The notes below the pieces were generated by a model. That model saw only the letters and a list, made by a program, of their open reading frames with translations, did not search any database and had not been told where the DNA came from. Source: Lachnospiraceae bacterium (lineage in GTDB: Bacteria > Bacillota > Clostridia > Lachnospirales > Lachnospiraceae). Taken from it: a stretch of 64,000 nt of DNA. Position numbers and translations under genes: made by a program. The stretch is from the NCBI GenBank assembly GCA_014804755.1, contig JAAUZE010000012.1, positions 119,916-183,915 on the forward strand, in the 5' to 3' direction. Shown here in pieces: positions 41,807 through 50,169 of this stretch (its first letter is position 1; each line of letters starts with the position of its first letter).

Positions 41807-43000
41807 ATGAGAACCTTATATAAGCTGGAACTTGAAAAATTATTTCGTAGGTTATCCGTTCTTATTTGTCTTGTATTCCTGCTTGCATATGGTATTGTGA
41901 TATATGACGAGTGGGTCGATCCGTTCGGAAAAGAGTTATATCTGATGGATGAAGACGGGACAATCCGGCATGGCAGAGATGCAATTCGGTTGGAGAGAGA
42001 ATGGATGGAACCGTATCGGGGCGTGCTGACGGATGCGCATGTAGAAGAAATATCGCAGATATCCTATCGGCATGCCGGACAGCTGGTTACCTATCTGCAG
42101 CAAATGATCGAGAGCGGAACGCAATTGAATGAAATGGATATGCCCTATGCGGAACGTGTCATTACACACTTTTTCTTGGCGGAAGAAGTGTCCCAACGGG
42201 AATATATAGAAAATGGTCGGACGGTGGAGAATTCCATTTCGATTACGCGTGATACGCCGTTGCAGATCGGGGAGATCTTTTCTGACGGCGTCCTGCCGCT
42301 TCGGCTGGAGTATTCCCCTCCGTGGAGCGGTATGATGGAAAGCATGATCATTCTACTGTTTCTATTGAATTTGGCCGTGTTGCTTGTAATTTCCCCTGTC
42401 TTTTCTGAGGAGCATACGCGGCAGATGAACGCGCTGTTATTTACATCCAAATTGGGAAAAAGAAAGTGCTTTCGCGCCAAAGCTGCCGCGGCTTATAGCA
42501 TAGGGATTTTTTCCGTATTGACGATCATTCTGCTTCATGTGCTGGTCACATTTCTGCTCTTTGGAGAGGACGGACTTGCGGGAAGTATCCAAATATCAGG
42601 AGAGTACCTATTTTATGGAGATTTCCCCTATGTGAAGACGGTCGGTTCCGCGATTTTTGATGCGGCGCTGCTCTATTCGGCAGATGTGCTTTTCGCGGTT
42701 AGCCTGACGGTGTTAGGATCTGTTCTGGCATCCAATGTATTGAGCGGAATGGTCATTTCATTGGCGTTTTGGATGGCGCCGATGGTATTGAAGTTTTTAG
42801 ATGCGGTTCCGAGGCAGGTCAAAATGATCGCGCCGGTTGTCCATAAGACGGATTTTAATGCAGTTCTGCGTCTGCCGGATGTGACATTCGGTCCGATTAC
42901 CATGCAGTATAACTATGCGGCCGCGGGCGTTTTGGTGCTGCTTTCTGTACTGATCACATTGTGCGCAGCATGGATATACCGGCATGGGACAGGAGAATAG
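41807..43000 (+). CDS. ABC-2 type permease, RiPP-cluster paralogue 1
   Basis: 397 residues. TM1 at about 18-34, then a polar segment of some 135 residues, then about six spans. The sequence ISPVFSEEHTRQMNALLFTSKLGKRKCFRAKAAAAY is nearly repeated in the permeases at 44143 and 46522, so the three are paralogues. ATG 41807 is chosen because the encoded N terminus (MRTLYKLELEKL) aligns with those of the paralogues; an upstream TTG at 41789 does not. It probably forms a channel with the other permeases, energised by the ATPase at 45314, for self-immunity or export. Confidence 0.85.
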   Translation: MRTLYKLELEKLFRRLSVLICLVFLLAYGIVIYDEWVDPFGKELYLMDEDGTIRHGRDAIRLEREWMEPYRGVLTDAHVEEISQISYRHAGQLVTYLQQMIESGTQLNEMDMPYAERVITHFFLAEEVSQREYIENGRTVENSISITRDTPLQIGEIFSDGVLPLRLEYSPPWSGMMESMIILLFLLNLAVLLVISPVFSEEHTRQMNALLFTSKLGKRKCFRAKAAAAYSIGIFSVLTIILLHVLVTFLLFGEDGLAGSIQISGEYLFYGDFPYVKTVGSAIFDAALLYSADVLFAVSLTVLGSVLASNVLSGMVISLAFWMAPMVLKFLDAVPRQVKMIAPVVHKTDFNAVLRLPDVTFGPITMQYNYAAAGVLVLLSVLITLCAAWIYRHGTGE

Positions 43001-43004
43001 ACGG

Positions 43005-44096
43005 ATGAGAGTTGCATTGATTGACGGTGCGGTCAATATGGATTTTCTGCAGGAAATGAAAAATCCAAATGTCCGTGTGGCAGGCGTATATGCTGTCTGT
43101 AACGGCAAAGTAACCGTGGAGCAACAAAATGTTCATGAGATTACGCATGCCTCTGTATGCGCAGGAATTTTTTTGCGTGAAATACATTGTCCATGCGAAC
43201 TATTATTGATCCGGGTTTTGGATGCGGATTCGCTGCGGGGAAATATTCATGCGTTAGTTGCAGCGCTGGATTTTTGCATAGGCAGTCGGATTAATGTGAT
43301 CAATCTGAGTTTGGGAACGTCGCGCATTCGGGATGCGGAGCTGCTGCAGGATAAAGTCAGCGAATTGACACGGCATCATGTGATCATTGTCGCGGCGGAA
43401 TCCAATCGAAACCAACTGACGTTTCCGGCGGCCTTTGAACATGTGATCGGTGTCCGGGAGCTGACGCGTGCAAATCGAAGGACACCATCGGACAGCATCC
43501 TGTATCGCAGTAAAAAAAGATGCTTTTCGTATCAGGGAAAGTCTGTCATGACGGGCGGATATAACAGTTATGCAGCACCGGCGGTCACTGCAAAGGTTTG
43601 TGGCTGTCTTGCCGGAGGTATTACGGAAGCAGAGCATATCAAACGCGAGCTGCTTACCCAAAGAAACATCAAAAAAAGCAGAAAAAGAAAAAGCGGGAGA
43701 TTGGATAAGCCGGTGATCTGTCTGAATATGTGGGACGAAAAGAAAGCGGCAGGGGAAGTAAAAAAAATACTGCACTTTTTTGCTGTTCATGGATATGAGG
43801 GGGCCTGCATCTCGGATACGCTGCAGACAGATTATGCCGGCGGTACCTTAAATATTTGGCAGTTTCAACGGATTCTGCGCAGGGCAAACGATCGGTTTTG
43901 GATGCTCACGAATACGGTGGATGCCGATTTTGTCATATGGCATGCCGCCCGGGTGGATTTTGATAAAAGGAACCGCAGAAACATGGACATGATCGTGACA
44001 GACAGTGAGGGATACGGACGGATGTCGAAAGCCGGCAGACTTACCGGTCCTCTGGATGGGGAGAAGTTGAAAGAGATGTTAAAAAGTCTTACCTAG
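43005..44096 (+). CDS. Intracellular subtilase-type (S8) protease with extra C-terminal domain
   Basis: 363 residues, no signal peptide. The S8 triad is complete: Asp7 (ALIDGAV), His48 (EITHASVCAGIF) and Ser188 (YNSYAAPAV, where Tyr-Asn replaces the common Gly-Thr). The oxyanion Asn is Asn134 (VAAESN). Residues from about 220 form an additional domain (PVICLNMWDEKKAAGE, HGYEGACISDT) not part of normal subtilases. AGGAG precedes ATG 43005. Since the cluster exporter has no C39 domain, this enzyme is the best candidate for removing the precursor leader in the cytoplasm (inference). Confidence 0.82.
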   Translation: MRVALIDGAVNMDFLQEMKNPNVRVAGVYAVCNGKVTVEQQNVHEITHASVCAGIFLREIHCPCELLLIRVLDADSLRGNIHALVAALDFCIGSRINVINLSLGTSRIRDAELLQDKVSELTRHHVIIVAAESNRNQLTFPAAFEHVIGVRELTRANRRTPSDSILYRSKKRCFSYQGKSVMTGGYNSYAAPAVTAKVCGCLAGGITEAEHIKRELLTQRNIKKSRKRKSGRLDKPVICLNMWDEKKAAGEVKKILHFFAVHGYEGACISDTLQTDYAGGTLNIWQFQRILRRANDRFWMLTNTVDADFVIWHAARVDFDKRNRRNMDMIVTDSEGYGRMSKAGRLTGPLDGEKLKEMLKSLT

Positions 44097-44142
44097 CGGA
44101 GCGGGAATCCCGCGGGATGGAAGAACAGAGGGTAGAACGTTT

Positions 44143-45288
44143 ATGGTTACATTGGTGAAACTGGAAATATACAAGCTCGTGCGAAAACAGTCTTTTTGGA
44201 TCGGTCTGCTCATTATGCTTGCTTTTTTTGCAGAGACCTATTTATCATGGTTGAATCCGACCCGGTCGTTATTGGCGAAGGACGGCGCTCTTTTGACCGG
44301 ACGTGCCGCAGTCAGACAGGACATAGAAATCTCTGAAGCATATCAAGGGATTATGACAGATGATGTAGTAGAACAAATTTTGTGCAATGAGAGATATAAT
44401 GAAGCGCAGATAGAGGAATCGTGGATATTATACAATTCCGAAAAAAGTACGGATGTATCGGCGGTGAATCGTCTTGTCGGGTATTATTTTTTACGCAAAG
44501 ACATAACGGAGGGAGAAGATGCATGGGGCTATCGTTATGGGGAAGAAGAACTCTATAAAATCGAGGATGTCTTTCCTGAAAGCGCCTTGCCGTTATACTA
44601 TGAATATTCCGGTCCCTGGGGCGGTACGCTTGAAAGCATCATCAGTTGTATCTTTCTGTTAAATGTTTTCCTGATCATTGGCATTTCGCCCATATTTTCT
44701 GAGGAGCGCACACAGAAAATGAATCAGCTTCTGTTTACTTCCCGATTTGGCAGAAGGAAATGCTTTTGGGCGAAAGCAGGGACGGCGTATGTGCTCAGCA
44801 GTGCGCTTGCTTTCGGCGTGATTCTGTTGATGCTGCTCATTACGGTTTCAATTTATGGGACAACGGGGCTGGCGTGCAGTATTCAGTTGGTGGAACCGTT
44901 TTTGTATCAGGATTATCAGTTTGTCAGAACGCTCGGGGCAGTGATCGTTGATGCGGTGATCCTTTCCGTGGCGGGAATATGGTTTACCGTCAGTCTGATC
45001 CTTTTGGTTTCCGTACTTGCGAAGAATGCACTCAACACGGTGGTCCTGTCTTTCGTGCTTTTTGTGGTACCCGTGATCGTGCGGATTTTCCCGCTTGCAG
45101 ATCAGGTCAAACTGATTGCGCCGATCAATCATATGACCGATTTTTCGGGTGTCCTGTGCCTTCCTGATATGCAGATCGGGGAGACCGGCATACCGTACAG
45201 CTACGTGATCGCTGGATTCTTATTATTGATTTCCGTCGCGCTTACGGCGGGTACGGCTGTGATCTATGAAAAACAATCGGATGAATGA
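44143..45288 (+). CDS. ABC-2 type permease, RiPP-cluster paralogue 2
   Basis: 381 residues with the same plan as the permease at 41807: first span about 18-36, a polar segment of about 120 residues rich in acidic residues, then six spans. The shared motif here reads ISPIFSEERTQKMNQLLFTSRFGRRKCFWAKAGTAY. It lies 46 bases after the protease gene and 25 bases before the ATPase start. It is likely a subunit of the dedicated transporter for the Cys-rich peptide or for immunity. Sequence divergence from its paralogue shows an old duplication. Confidence 0.85.
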   Translation: MVTLVKLEIYKLVRKQSFWIGLLIMLAFFAETYLSWLNPTRSLLAKDGALLTGRAAVRQDIEISEAYQGIMTDDVVEQILCNERYNEAQIEESWILYNSEKSTDVSAVNRLVGYYFLRKDITEGEDAWGYRYGEEELYKIEDVFPESALPLYYEYSGPWGGTLESIISCIFLLNVFLIIGISPIFSEERTQKMNQLLFTSRFGRRKCFWAKAGTAYVLSSALAFGVILLMLLITVSIYGTTGLACSIQLVEPFLYQDYQFVRTLGAVIVDAVILSVAGIWFTVSLILLVSVLAKNALNTVVLSFVLFVVPVIVRIFPLADQVKLIAPINHMTDFSGVLCLPDMQIGETGIPYSYVIAGFLLLISVALTAGTAVIYEKQSDE

Positions 45289-45313
45289 GATGATAGAGAA
45301 AGGGAGAGTGTCG

Positions 45314-46183
45314 ATGATGGAGCTTCGGTTGGAAAATGTATCAAAGAATTATGGCACATTAAGAGCATTAACAAATGTTACGTATACGTTTTCGGAAGGC
45401 ATTTATGGGCTTTTGGGTGCGAATGGAAGCGGAAAAACGACGATGATGCGTTTGTTATGCAATCTGCAGACACCATCGGAGGGCAGGATTTTGTTTGACG
45501 GTAAAGACATAAAAGCGGTTGGAGAGGATTACCGTGATCAGTTAGGGTATTTGCCGCAGAACTTTGGCTATTATCCGGATTTTACCTGTTACAAATTTTT
45601 AATGTACGTGGCAACAATCAAAGGAATTTCTAAAAAGCAAGCGCCGAACAAAATCATGGAGGTGCTGACACTGGTGGATCTTGTGGATGTGAAAGATAAG
45701 CAGGTCAGGTATCTTTCGGGTGGAATGCGGCAGCGTTTGGGAATTGCGCAATCCATATTGAACGATCCGAAGCTGTTGATCCTTGATGAACCCACGGTGG
45801 GCGTGGATCCGCAGGAACGTGTGAAATTTCGGAATCTGATCCACAGAATCGCACATGGCAGGACAGTCATTCTTTCCACTCATATCGTGTCGGACATTGA
45901 ATATACCGCAACGGAGCTTGTTTTCATGCGCATGGGGGAAATCGTAGGATCCGGAACACCGGACCGTCTGCTGCAGGAGCTGGACGGACAGATTTGGGAA
46001 TGCGATGTCCCACACCGTGAAGCGGATCAATATTATGATATGTTTCGGGTGATCAGCCAGACAAACCATGAGGAGAACTGCACACTGCGCCTGTTTTACG
46101 ATGGGCAGCCAATGAAAGGTGCAAGACAGGTAAAGGCAAATCTCGAAGACCTTTATTTGTATCATTTTGAAAAGCGGGTGTGA
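45314..46183 (+). CDS. ABC transporter ATP-binding protein of the RiPP cluster
   Basis: 289 residues. Walker A GANGSGKT at 35-42, Q-loop YLPQNFGYYP, signature LSGGMRQR, Walker B LLILDEPTVGVDPQER, switch His in LSTHIV, followed by an 80-residue tail. ATG 45314 follows GGGAGAG; an upstream in-frame ATG at 45266 overlaps the permease gene and lacks a clear site. It is the only stand-alone ATPase among three permease genes, so all of them probably use it. The precursor gene starts 69 bases after the stop. Confidence 0.92.
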   Translation: MMELRLENVSKNYGTLRALTNVTYTFSEGIYGLLGANGSGKTTMMRLLCNLQTPSEGRILFDGKDIKAVGEDYRDQLGYLPQNFGYYPDFTCYKFLMYVATIKGISKKQAPNKIMEVLTLVDLVDVKDKQVRYLSGGMRQRLGIAQSILNDPKLLILDEPTVGVDPQERVKFRNLIHRIAHGRTVILSTHIVSDIEYTATELVFMRMGEIVGSGTPDRLLQELDGQIWECDVPHREADQYYDMFRVISQTNHEENCTLRLFYDGQPMKGARQVKANLEDLYLYHFEKRV

Positions 46184-46252
46184 CACGATACCGGAAAGCG
46201 CGTCGTTGAAAGAAGCGCTTTTGCGCCGGCAGTTTCGAAAGGAGTATGGAAA

Positions 46253-46462
46253 ATGAAAAATAAAAAATTGCAAAAGAGAGCGAAGCGTCCGTCTCATTCG
46301 GTTGAGGCCTATGCCGCGTGCGGATGCTATTGCGCATGTATCTGCGGATGCGGATGCAGGGGGATTTTTTCAAACAGATTCAGGAATGATATTCCAAGCC
46401 GCGTATCCTCACTGATGAGAAGCGGGGCGCTGAACGGAAATGCGAATGAGATTTCGCGATGA
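46253..46462 (+). CDS. Cys-rich RiPP precursor peptide with seven alternating cysteines
   Basis: 69 residues. A basic leader (MKNKKLQKRAKRPSHSVEAYA, residues 1-21) is followed by a core of seven Cys at every second position (CGCYCACICGCGC, about 23-35) and a 34-residue follower ending NANEISR. This matches the pattern of CLI_3235-class bacteriocin precursors: a short Lys-rich leader, an EAYA-type border, then a Cys-x repeat. AAAGGAG precedes the ATG. With the radical-SAM maturase upstream it is the likely substrate; the Cys are probably donors of thioether links. The biological activity of the product is unknown. Confidence 0.85.
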   Translation: MKNKKLQKRAKRPSHSVEAYAACGCYCACICGCGCRGIFSNRFRNDIPSRVSSLMRSGALNGNANEISR

Positions 46463-46521
46463 TTCTTAAGCATGATGCGTCTTTCGTCGGATGCGATTGA
46501 TTTTTAGGAGGAAACGGCCGG

Positions 46522-47355
46522 ATGAGGAACTTGATTTTATTGGAGATTGATAAAATGATCCATAAAAAATCATTTTATATCAGCCTTGCGTTAGTGTTTT
46601 GTTATTGTGTGGCAATTTATATGAATAAGACAGGACTTTTTGTAAGCAGCTTTTTTCGTGATACCGATGAAACGCAGCAGGTTTTGTACGGACCGTGGAA
46701 TGGGATGCTTCAAAGTCTGGTTACAGGGTTGTTTTCGCTCAACCTGTTTGTGCTGATTGCTGTCTCTCCCCTCTTTTCCGAGGAACATACGTTTCGGATG
46801 AACGCGCTTCTGTTTACCTCAAAATGCGGCAGAAAAAAATGTTTTGCGGCAAAGAATGCGGCTGCTTATCTCATGGGGCTTGCGCTTGTGTTGACTGTTG
46901 TGCTGCTGCATATTTTTGCAACGCTTATCCTATTTGGCGGAGCGGGTGTTACGAGCAGTATTCAGTCGGCGGGGACTAAGACGGTTGGTTCTGCGGTCGT
47001 TGCTGCAATATGGCTCTATACCGCGGATGTTCTGTTCACAATCAGCATAACGGTCTTGGCATCTGTATTAACGTCCGGTGTGTTGACGGGAACGGTGCTC
47101 TCGTTTGCTTTTTTCGCTGTACCGATGATCTTTTTAGAGGGATTCCAGGAGGTACGGATCAAGTTCGTTATGCCTGCCGTTCATAGGACTGATTTTGAGA
47201 AAATCATGTCCATCTATCCGTTGAACGTCGGGTCGATCGGAATCCCGTACAGTTATGTGATCACAGGTATCCTGCTTTTGTTTACAGTAATTATCATGGC
47301 AGTTACTGCAAGAATCTATGAAACGCTCCCGGAGGAAGGAATCATGTGGTTTTAG
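46522..47355 (+). CDS. ABC-2 type permease, RiPP-cluster paralogue 3 (short form)
   Basis: 277 residues. It aligns with the permeases at 41807 and 44143 (ISPLFSEE-type motif: VSPLFSEEHTFRMNALLFTSKCGRKKCFAAKNAAAY) but lacks the long extracytoplasmic segment after TM1, leaving only about 30 residues there. Ribosome site TAGGAGGAAAC. It is the last gene of the cluster and directly follows the precursor, an arrangement often seen for immunity transporters (inference). No terminator hairpin is obvious before the next promoter at 47450. Confidence 0.85.
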   Translation: MRNLILLEIDKMIHKKSFYISLALVFCYCVAIYMNKTGLFVSSFFRDTDETQQVLYGPWNGMLQSLVTGLFSLNLFVLIAVSPLFSEEHTFRMNALLFTSKCGRKKCFAAKNAAAYLMGLALVLTVVLLHIFATLILFGGAGVTSSIQSAGTKTVGSAVVAAIWLYTADVLFTISITVLASVLTSGVLTGTVLSFAFFAVPMIFLEGFQEVRIKFVMPAVHRTDFEKIMSIYPLNVGSIGIPYSYVITGILLLFTVIIMAVTARIYETLPEEGIMWF

Positions 47356-47449
47356 ACGCCATATGATCCTTTGTCTTTACATTTCTCGTTTTGCCTGTTT
47401 TGGAAAATATTACATTGACTGCTTGTCTTTTGAACTCGTCTTTCCTATC

Positions 47450-47478
47450 TTGAGAATCTCCCACAAAAGTGCTATAAT
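47450..47478 (+). promoter_or_regulatory. Promoter of the PAS kinase operon
   Basis: TTGAGA at 47450-47455, 17 bases, TATAAT at 47473-47478; the start codon of the kinase gene is 33 bases further on. Confidence 0.75.
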
Positions 47479-47511
47479 AAATCCATATGTCAGAAAGGCG
47501 TGAGGATTATG

Positions 47512-48963
47512 ATGAAAAGAGAACGGATGAATGCAGGAGTCGCGGAGGAGACCGTGGAACTTGTGCTCGCCTTTGAACGGGACGGCGGTATTTCATACGG
47601 GAACCGTTCCGCGCTTGAGAAGCTCGGTTATGCGCAGGAAGAACTGCTGTCAGGCAGTATGTGCGAAGTATTCAGACAGGAATTTCAAAGGGAAGACGGA
47701 AGCTACGCCGATTTTGACAGGACGCTTCTGAAAGACGGTCAGGAGACGGTCATGTACCGTAAGAATAATGCCTGCTTTCCGGTGATGCTGCGACTGTTTG
47801 AGGACGAAGACGGGGGTGGCTATCTGATGGCGGAGGACATCGCCTATCGGAAAAACACGGACGTCCGGATCCGGCAGCTCAAAGAGGAAGAGGAGGCAAA
47901 CCAGAAAGCGCGCAATGAGTTTACCGCAAATGTGACACATGAGCTGCGTACTCCCGTCAACGGGATCAAGGGGCATGTAACGGCGTTATCGGAGAATGTA
48001 CAGGATGCGGAAGTCAAAAAGACACTCGACATCATCCTTTACTGCTGCGATAATATGTCCGCCATTATCAACAATATTCTCGATTTCTCTAAAATGGAAG
48101 CGGGCAAATTTACGCTTGAGGATAAAGAATTTGATTTTTATAACATGATGGATCAGATCGTTGCGACGCATACGGTGGCGATCAATAAAAAGGAGCTTCA
48201 ATTCAGGGTACATATCGACGAGACCATTCCGCAGCGCCTGATCGGAGATGAGCTGCGCGTCGGACAGATCTTAAATAACCTGCTCTCCAATGCCGTGAAG
48301 TTCACAACGGTCGGACAGGTCAGCGTGGACGTGAGCAGAACTATGCAGACAGGGGATGAAGTGGAGCTGTTTTTTATGGTGCGCGACAGCGGGATCGGCA
48401 TCTCAATAGAGGAGCAGGATAAGCTCTTTCAAAGCTTTAAGCAGGTGGACGCTTCCATTACCAGACGGTTTGGCGGCACGGGCTTAGGACTTTCCATTAC
48501 GAAACAGCTTGTGGAAATGATGAACGGAACGATTCATGTGGAGAGTGAAAAGGGAAAGGGAAGCTGCTTTTCGTTCAGCATCCGTCTCCGCACGGGAGAT
48601 AATATGGATGAAAGCCGTGATATGAGCGAGACGTATCGCAACTGGAATCATCTGACGGGGAGCATGGAGGAGGTCGGACAGGAGGAGCGTCTGACATTCG
48701 GAACAAAGGAGAATCGGGAAGAACTGAAAAAACGACTGGAGAAGCTCGTTCTTTCCATTGAGCTGTCTTCGTGGGAGAAGGCGGAAACACTCGCGCAGAC
48801 GATCAAAACGCTCACAAAGGATCGGGAGAGCGAATTAAAACGGCCAATCCTACAGATGGAAATGGCGCTTCGCAAAGAAAATTATGAGAAAAGCATTGCG
48901 GCGTATGAGAATGTGAAAGCGACGATCACAGCGCTGCTTGAGGATGCCGTAGAGGTACGGTAG
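47512..48963 (+). CDS. Cytoplasmic PAS-domain histidine kinase
   Basis: 483 residues, no membrane segment. PAS domain at about 10-115, HisKA with His143 (FTANVTHELRTPVNGIKG), HATPase domain with NNLLSNAVKFT, DSGIGI and GTGLGLSI motifs, and a C-terminal helical tail of about 80 residues that may be a degenerate HPt-like domain without His. ATG 47512 gives better spacing to GAGG than ATG 47509 or GTG 47500. It is followed after 21 bases by a receiver/HD-type protein that is its probable partner, and then by the chemotaxis genes. Confidence 0.92.
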   Translation: MKRERMNAGVAEETVELVLAFERDGGISYGNRSALEKLGYAQEELLSGSMCEVFRQEFQREDGSYADFDRTLLKDGQETVMYRKNNACFPVMLRLFEDEDGGGYLMAEDIAYRKNTDVRIRQLKEEEEANQKARNEFTANVTHELRTPVNGIKGHVTALSENVQDAEVKKTLDIILYCCDNMSAIINNILDFSKMEAGKFTLEDKEFDFYNMMDQIVATHTVAINKKELQFRVHIDETIPQRLIGDELRVGQILNNLLSNAVKFTTVGQVSVDVSRTMQTGDEVELFFMVRDSGIGISIEEQDKLFQSFKQVDASITRRFGGTGLGLSITKQLVEMMNGTIHVESEKGKGSCFSFSIRLRTGDNMDESRDMSETYRNWNHLTGSMEEVGQEERLTFGTKENREELKKRLEKLVLSIELSSWEKAETLAQTIKTLTKDRESELKRPILQMEMALRKENYEKSIAAYENVKATITALLEDAVEVR

Positions 48964-48984
48964 CAGAGAGAGGGGGCTTATCAG

Positions 48985-50052
48985 GTGGCAGAAAAAAAGA
49001 ATCCGGCCAAAATACTGATCGTGGACGACTTGAGCGTCAACGTGAAGATTTTGGAGAATATCATACAGGCGGAAGGGCATGAGGCGCTTTGCGCGTTAAG
49101 CGTGCAAAGAGCGCTTGACATTATGAATCAGACGATGCCCCAGCTTATTTTATCCGATTTTTCGATGCCGGGCATGAACGGATTGGAATTTTGCAAGCTG
49201 TTAAAAAGCAATCCGCGCACACGGGAAATCCCGTTTATCTTTATCACGGTCGCCAATTCGGGCGAGGATAAGCGCGCGGCGTTTGAGGCGGGGGCAGTTG
49301 ATTTCATTCCGAAGCCCTTTGAACCGATTGAAGTTGTCATGCGTGTAAATAACCAACTGAACAGCTATCGCATCAAGCAGGAGATGGAAAATTATAACCG
49401 CATGATGCACCGCATGGTCGAGGAGCAGAAAAAACAGGTGCTTGAGGAGCAGGAACGCGTGCTGCTTGCATTGGCAAAAATTGTGGAACGGCGTAACACA
49501 AACACGGATAACCATTTTGAAAAGGTAGGTCACAATAGTCGCTTGATCGCACAGAGTCTGCAGCTCGTACCTGAGTATGAGAATCTGATCACGGATGAGT
49601 TTGTGGATACGATCTCGACAGCGTCCGTACTGCATGACATCGGCGACATCTTTTTTAATGAGGGAGCTGCTCCTCAGCAGGAAAACGGAAATATCAGTAT
49701 GGAAGAGATCCGGCAGCACACGGAGGAGGGCGCGAAGATCTTAGAGGAGATCAACGGCGGCAGTCACACAAGTCCCGCATTAAATATGGCGATCCTGATC
49801 GCGCGCAATCATCACGCAAACTGGGACGGAAGCGGCTATCCCGAGGGACTTTCGGGAACGGACATTCCGCTGGAAGCGCGGATCACGGCGGTTGCGAATG
49901 ATTTTGACGCATTTCTCGGGCATCGACACGGCGGCGCCGGACATACGGTGGAGGAGAGTATCCGGATGATCAATGACAAGAGCGGAACCGTATATGACCC
50001 GCATATTGTGGATGTGTTTAACAAAATATACAAACAGTTGCGTACAGAATGA
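48985..50052 (+). CDS. Receiver domain fused to HD-GYP-like domain
   Basis: 355 residues. Receiver at 8-125 with phosphoacceptor Asp58 (ILSDFSMPGMNG), Thr in FITVA and Lys in FIPKPF; a coiled linker; then an HD-GYP-type domain with His217-Asp218 (SVLHDIGD), His276-His277 (RNHHANWDGSGYPEG) and the NDFDAFLGHR segment. The Lys of HDIGK is Asp here and the Glu of HHExxDG is Ala, so cyclic di-GMP hydrolysis may be altered or lost. GTG start follows GAGAGGGGGC. Probably phosphorylated by the kinase just upstream. Confidence 0.9.
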   Translation: MAEKKNPAKILIVDDLSVNVKILENIIQAEGHEALCALSVQRALDIMNQTMPQLILSDFSMPGMNGLEFCKLLKSNPRTREIPFIFITVANSGEDKRAAFEAGAVDFIPKPFEPIEVVMRVNNQLNSYRIKQEMENYNRMMHRMVEEQKKQVLEEQERVLLALAKIVERRNTNTDNHFEKVGHNSRLIAQSLQLVPEYENLITDEFVDTISTASVLHDIGDIFFNEGAAPQQENGNISMEEIRQHTEEGAKILEEINGGSHTSPALNMAILIARNHHANWDGSGYPEGLSGTDIPLEARITAVANDFDAFLGHRHGGAGHTVEESIRMINDKSGTVYDPHIVDVFNKIYKQLRTE

Positions 50053-50083
50053 GAATAAATACAAAATAACCGCTGAAATTTTA

Positions 50084-50112
50084 TTGACAGACAGGACTGA
50101 AAAGATTACTAT
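50084..50112 (+). promoter_or_regulatory. Candidate promoter of the chemotaxis operon
   Basis: TTGACA at 50084-50089 and TACTAT at 50107-50112 with a 17-base spacer, in an A/T-rich 117-base gap, 58 bases before cheR. Confidence 0.55.
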
Positions 50113-50169
50113 ATTATAGAGTAGTAATGTATTTTTACTAACAATAATAAAATAATGTGGGTGATATAG

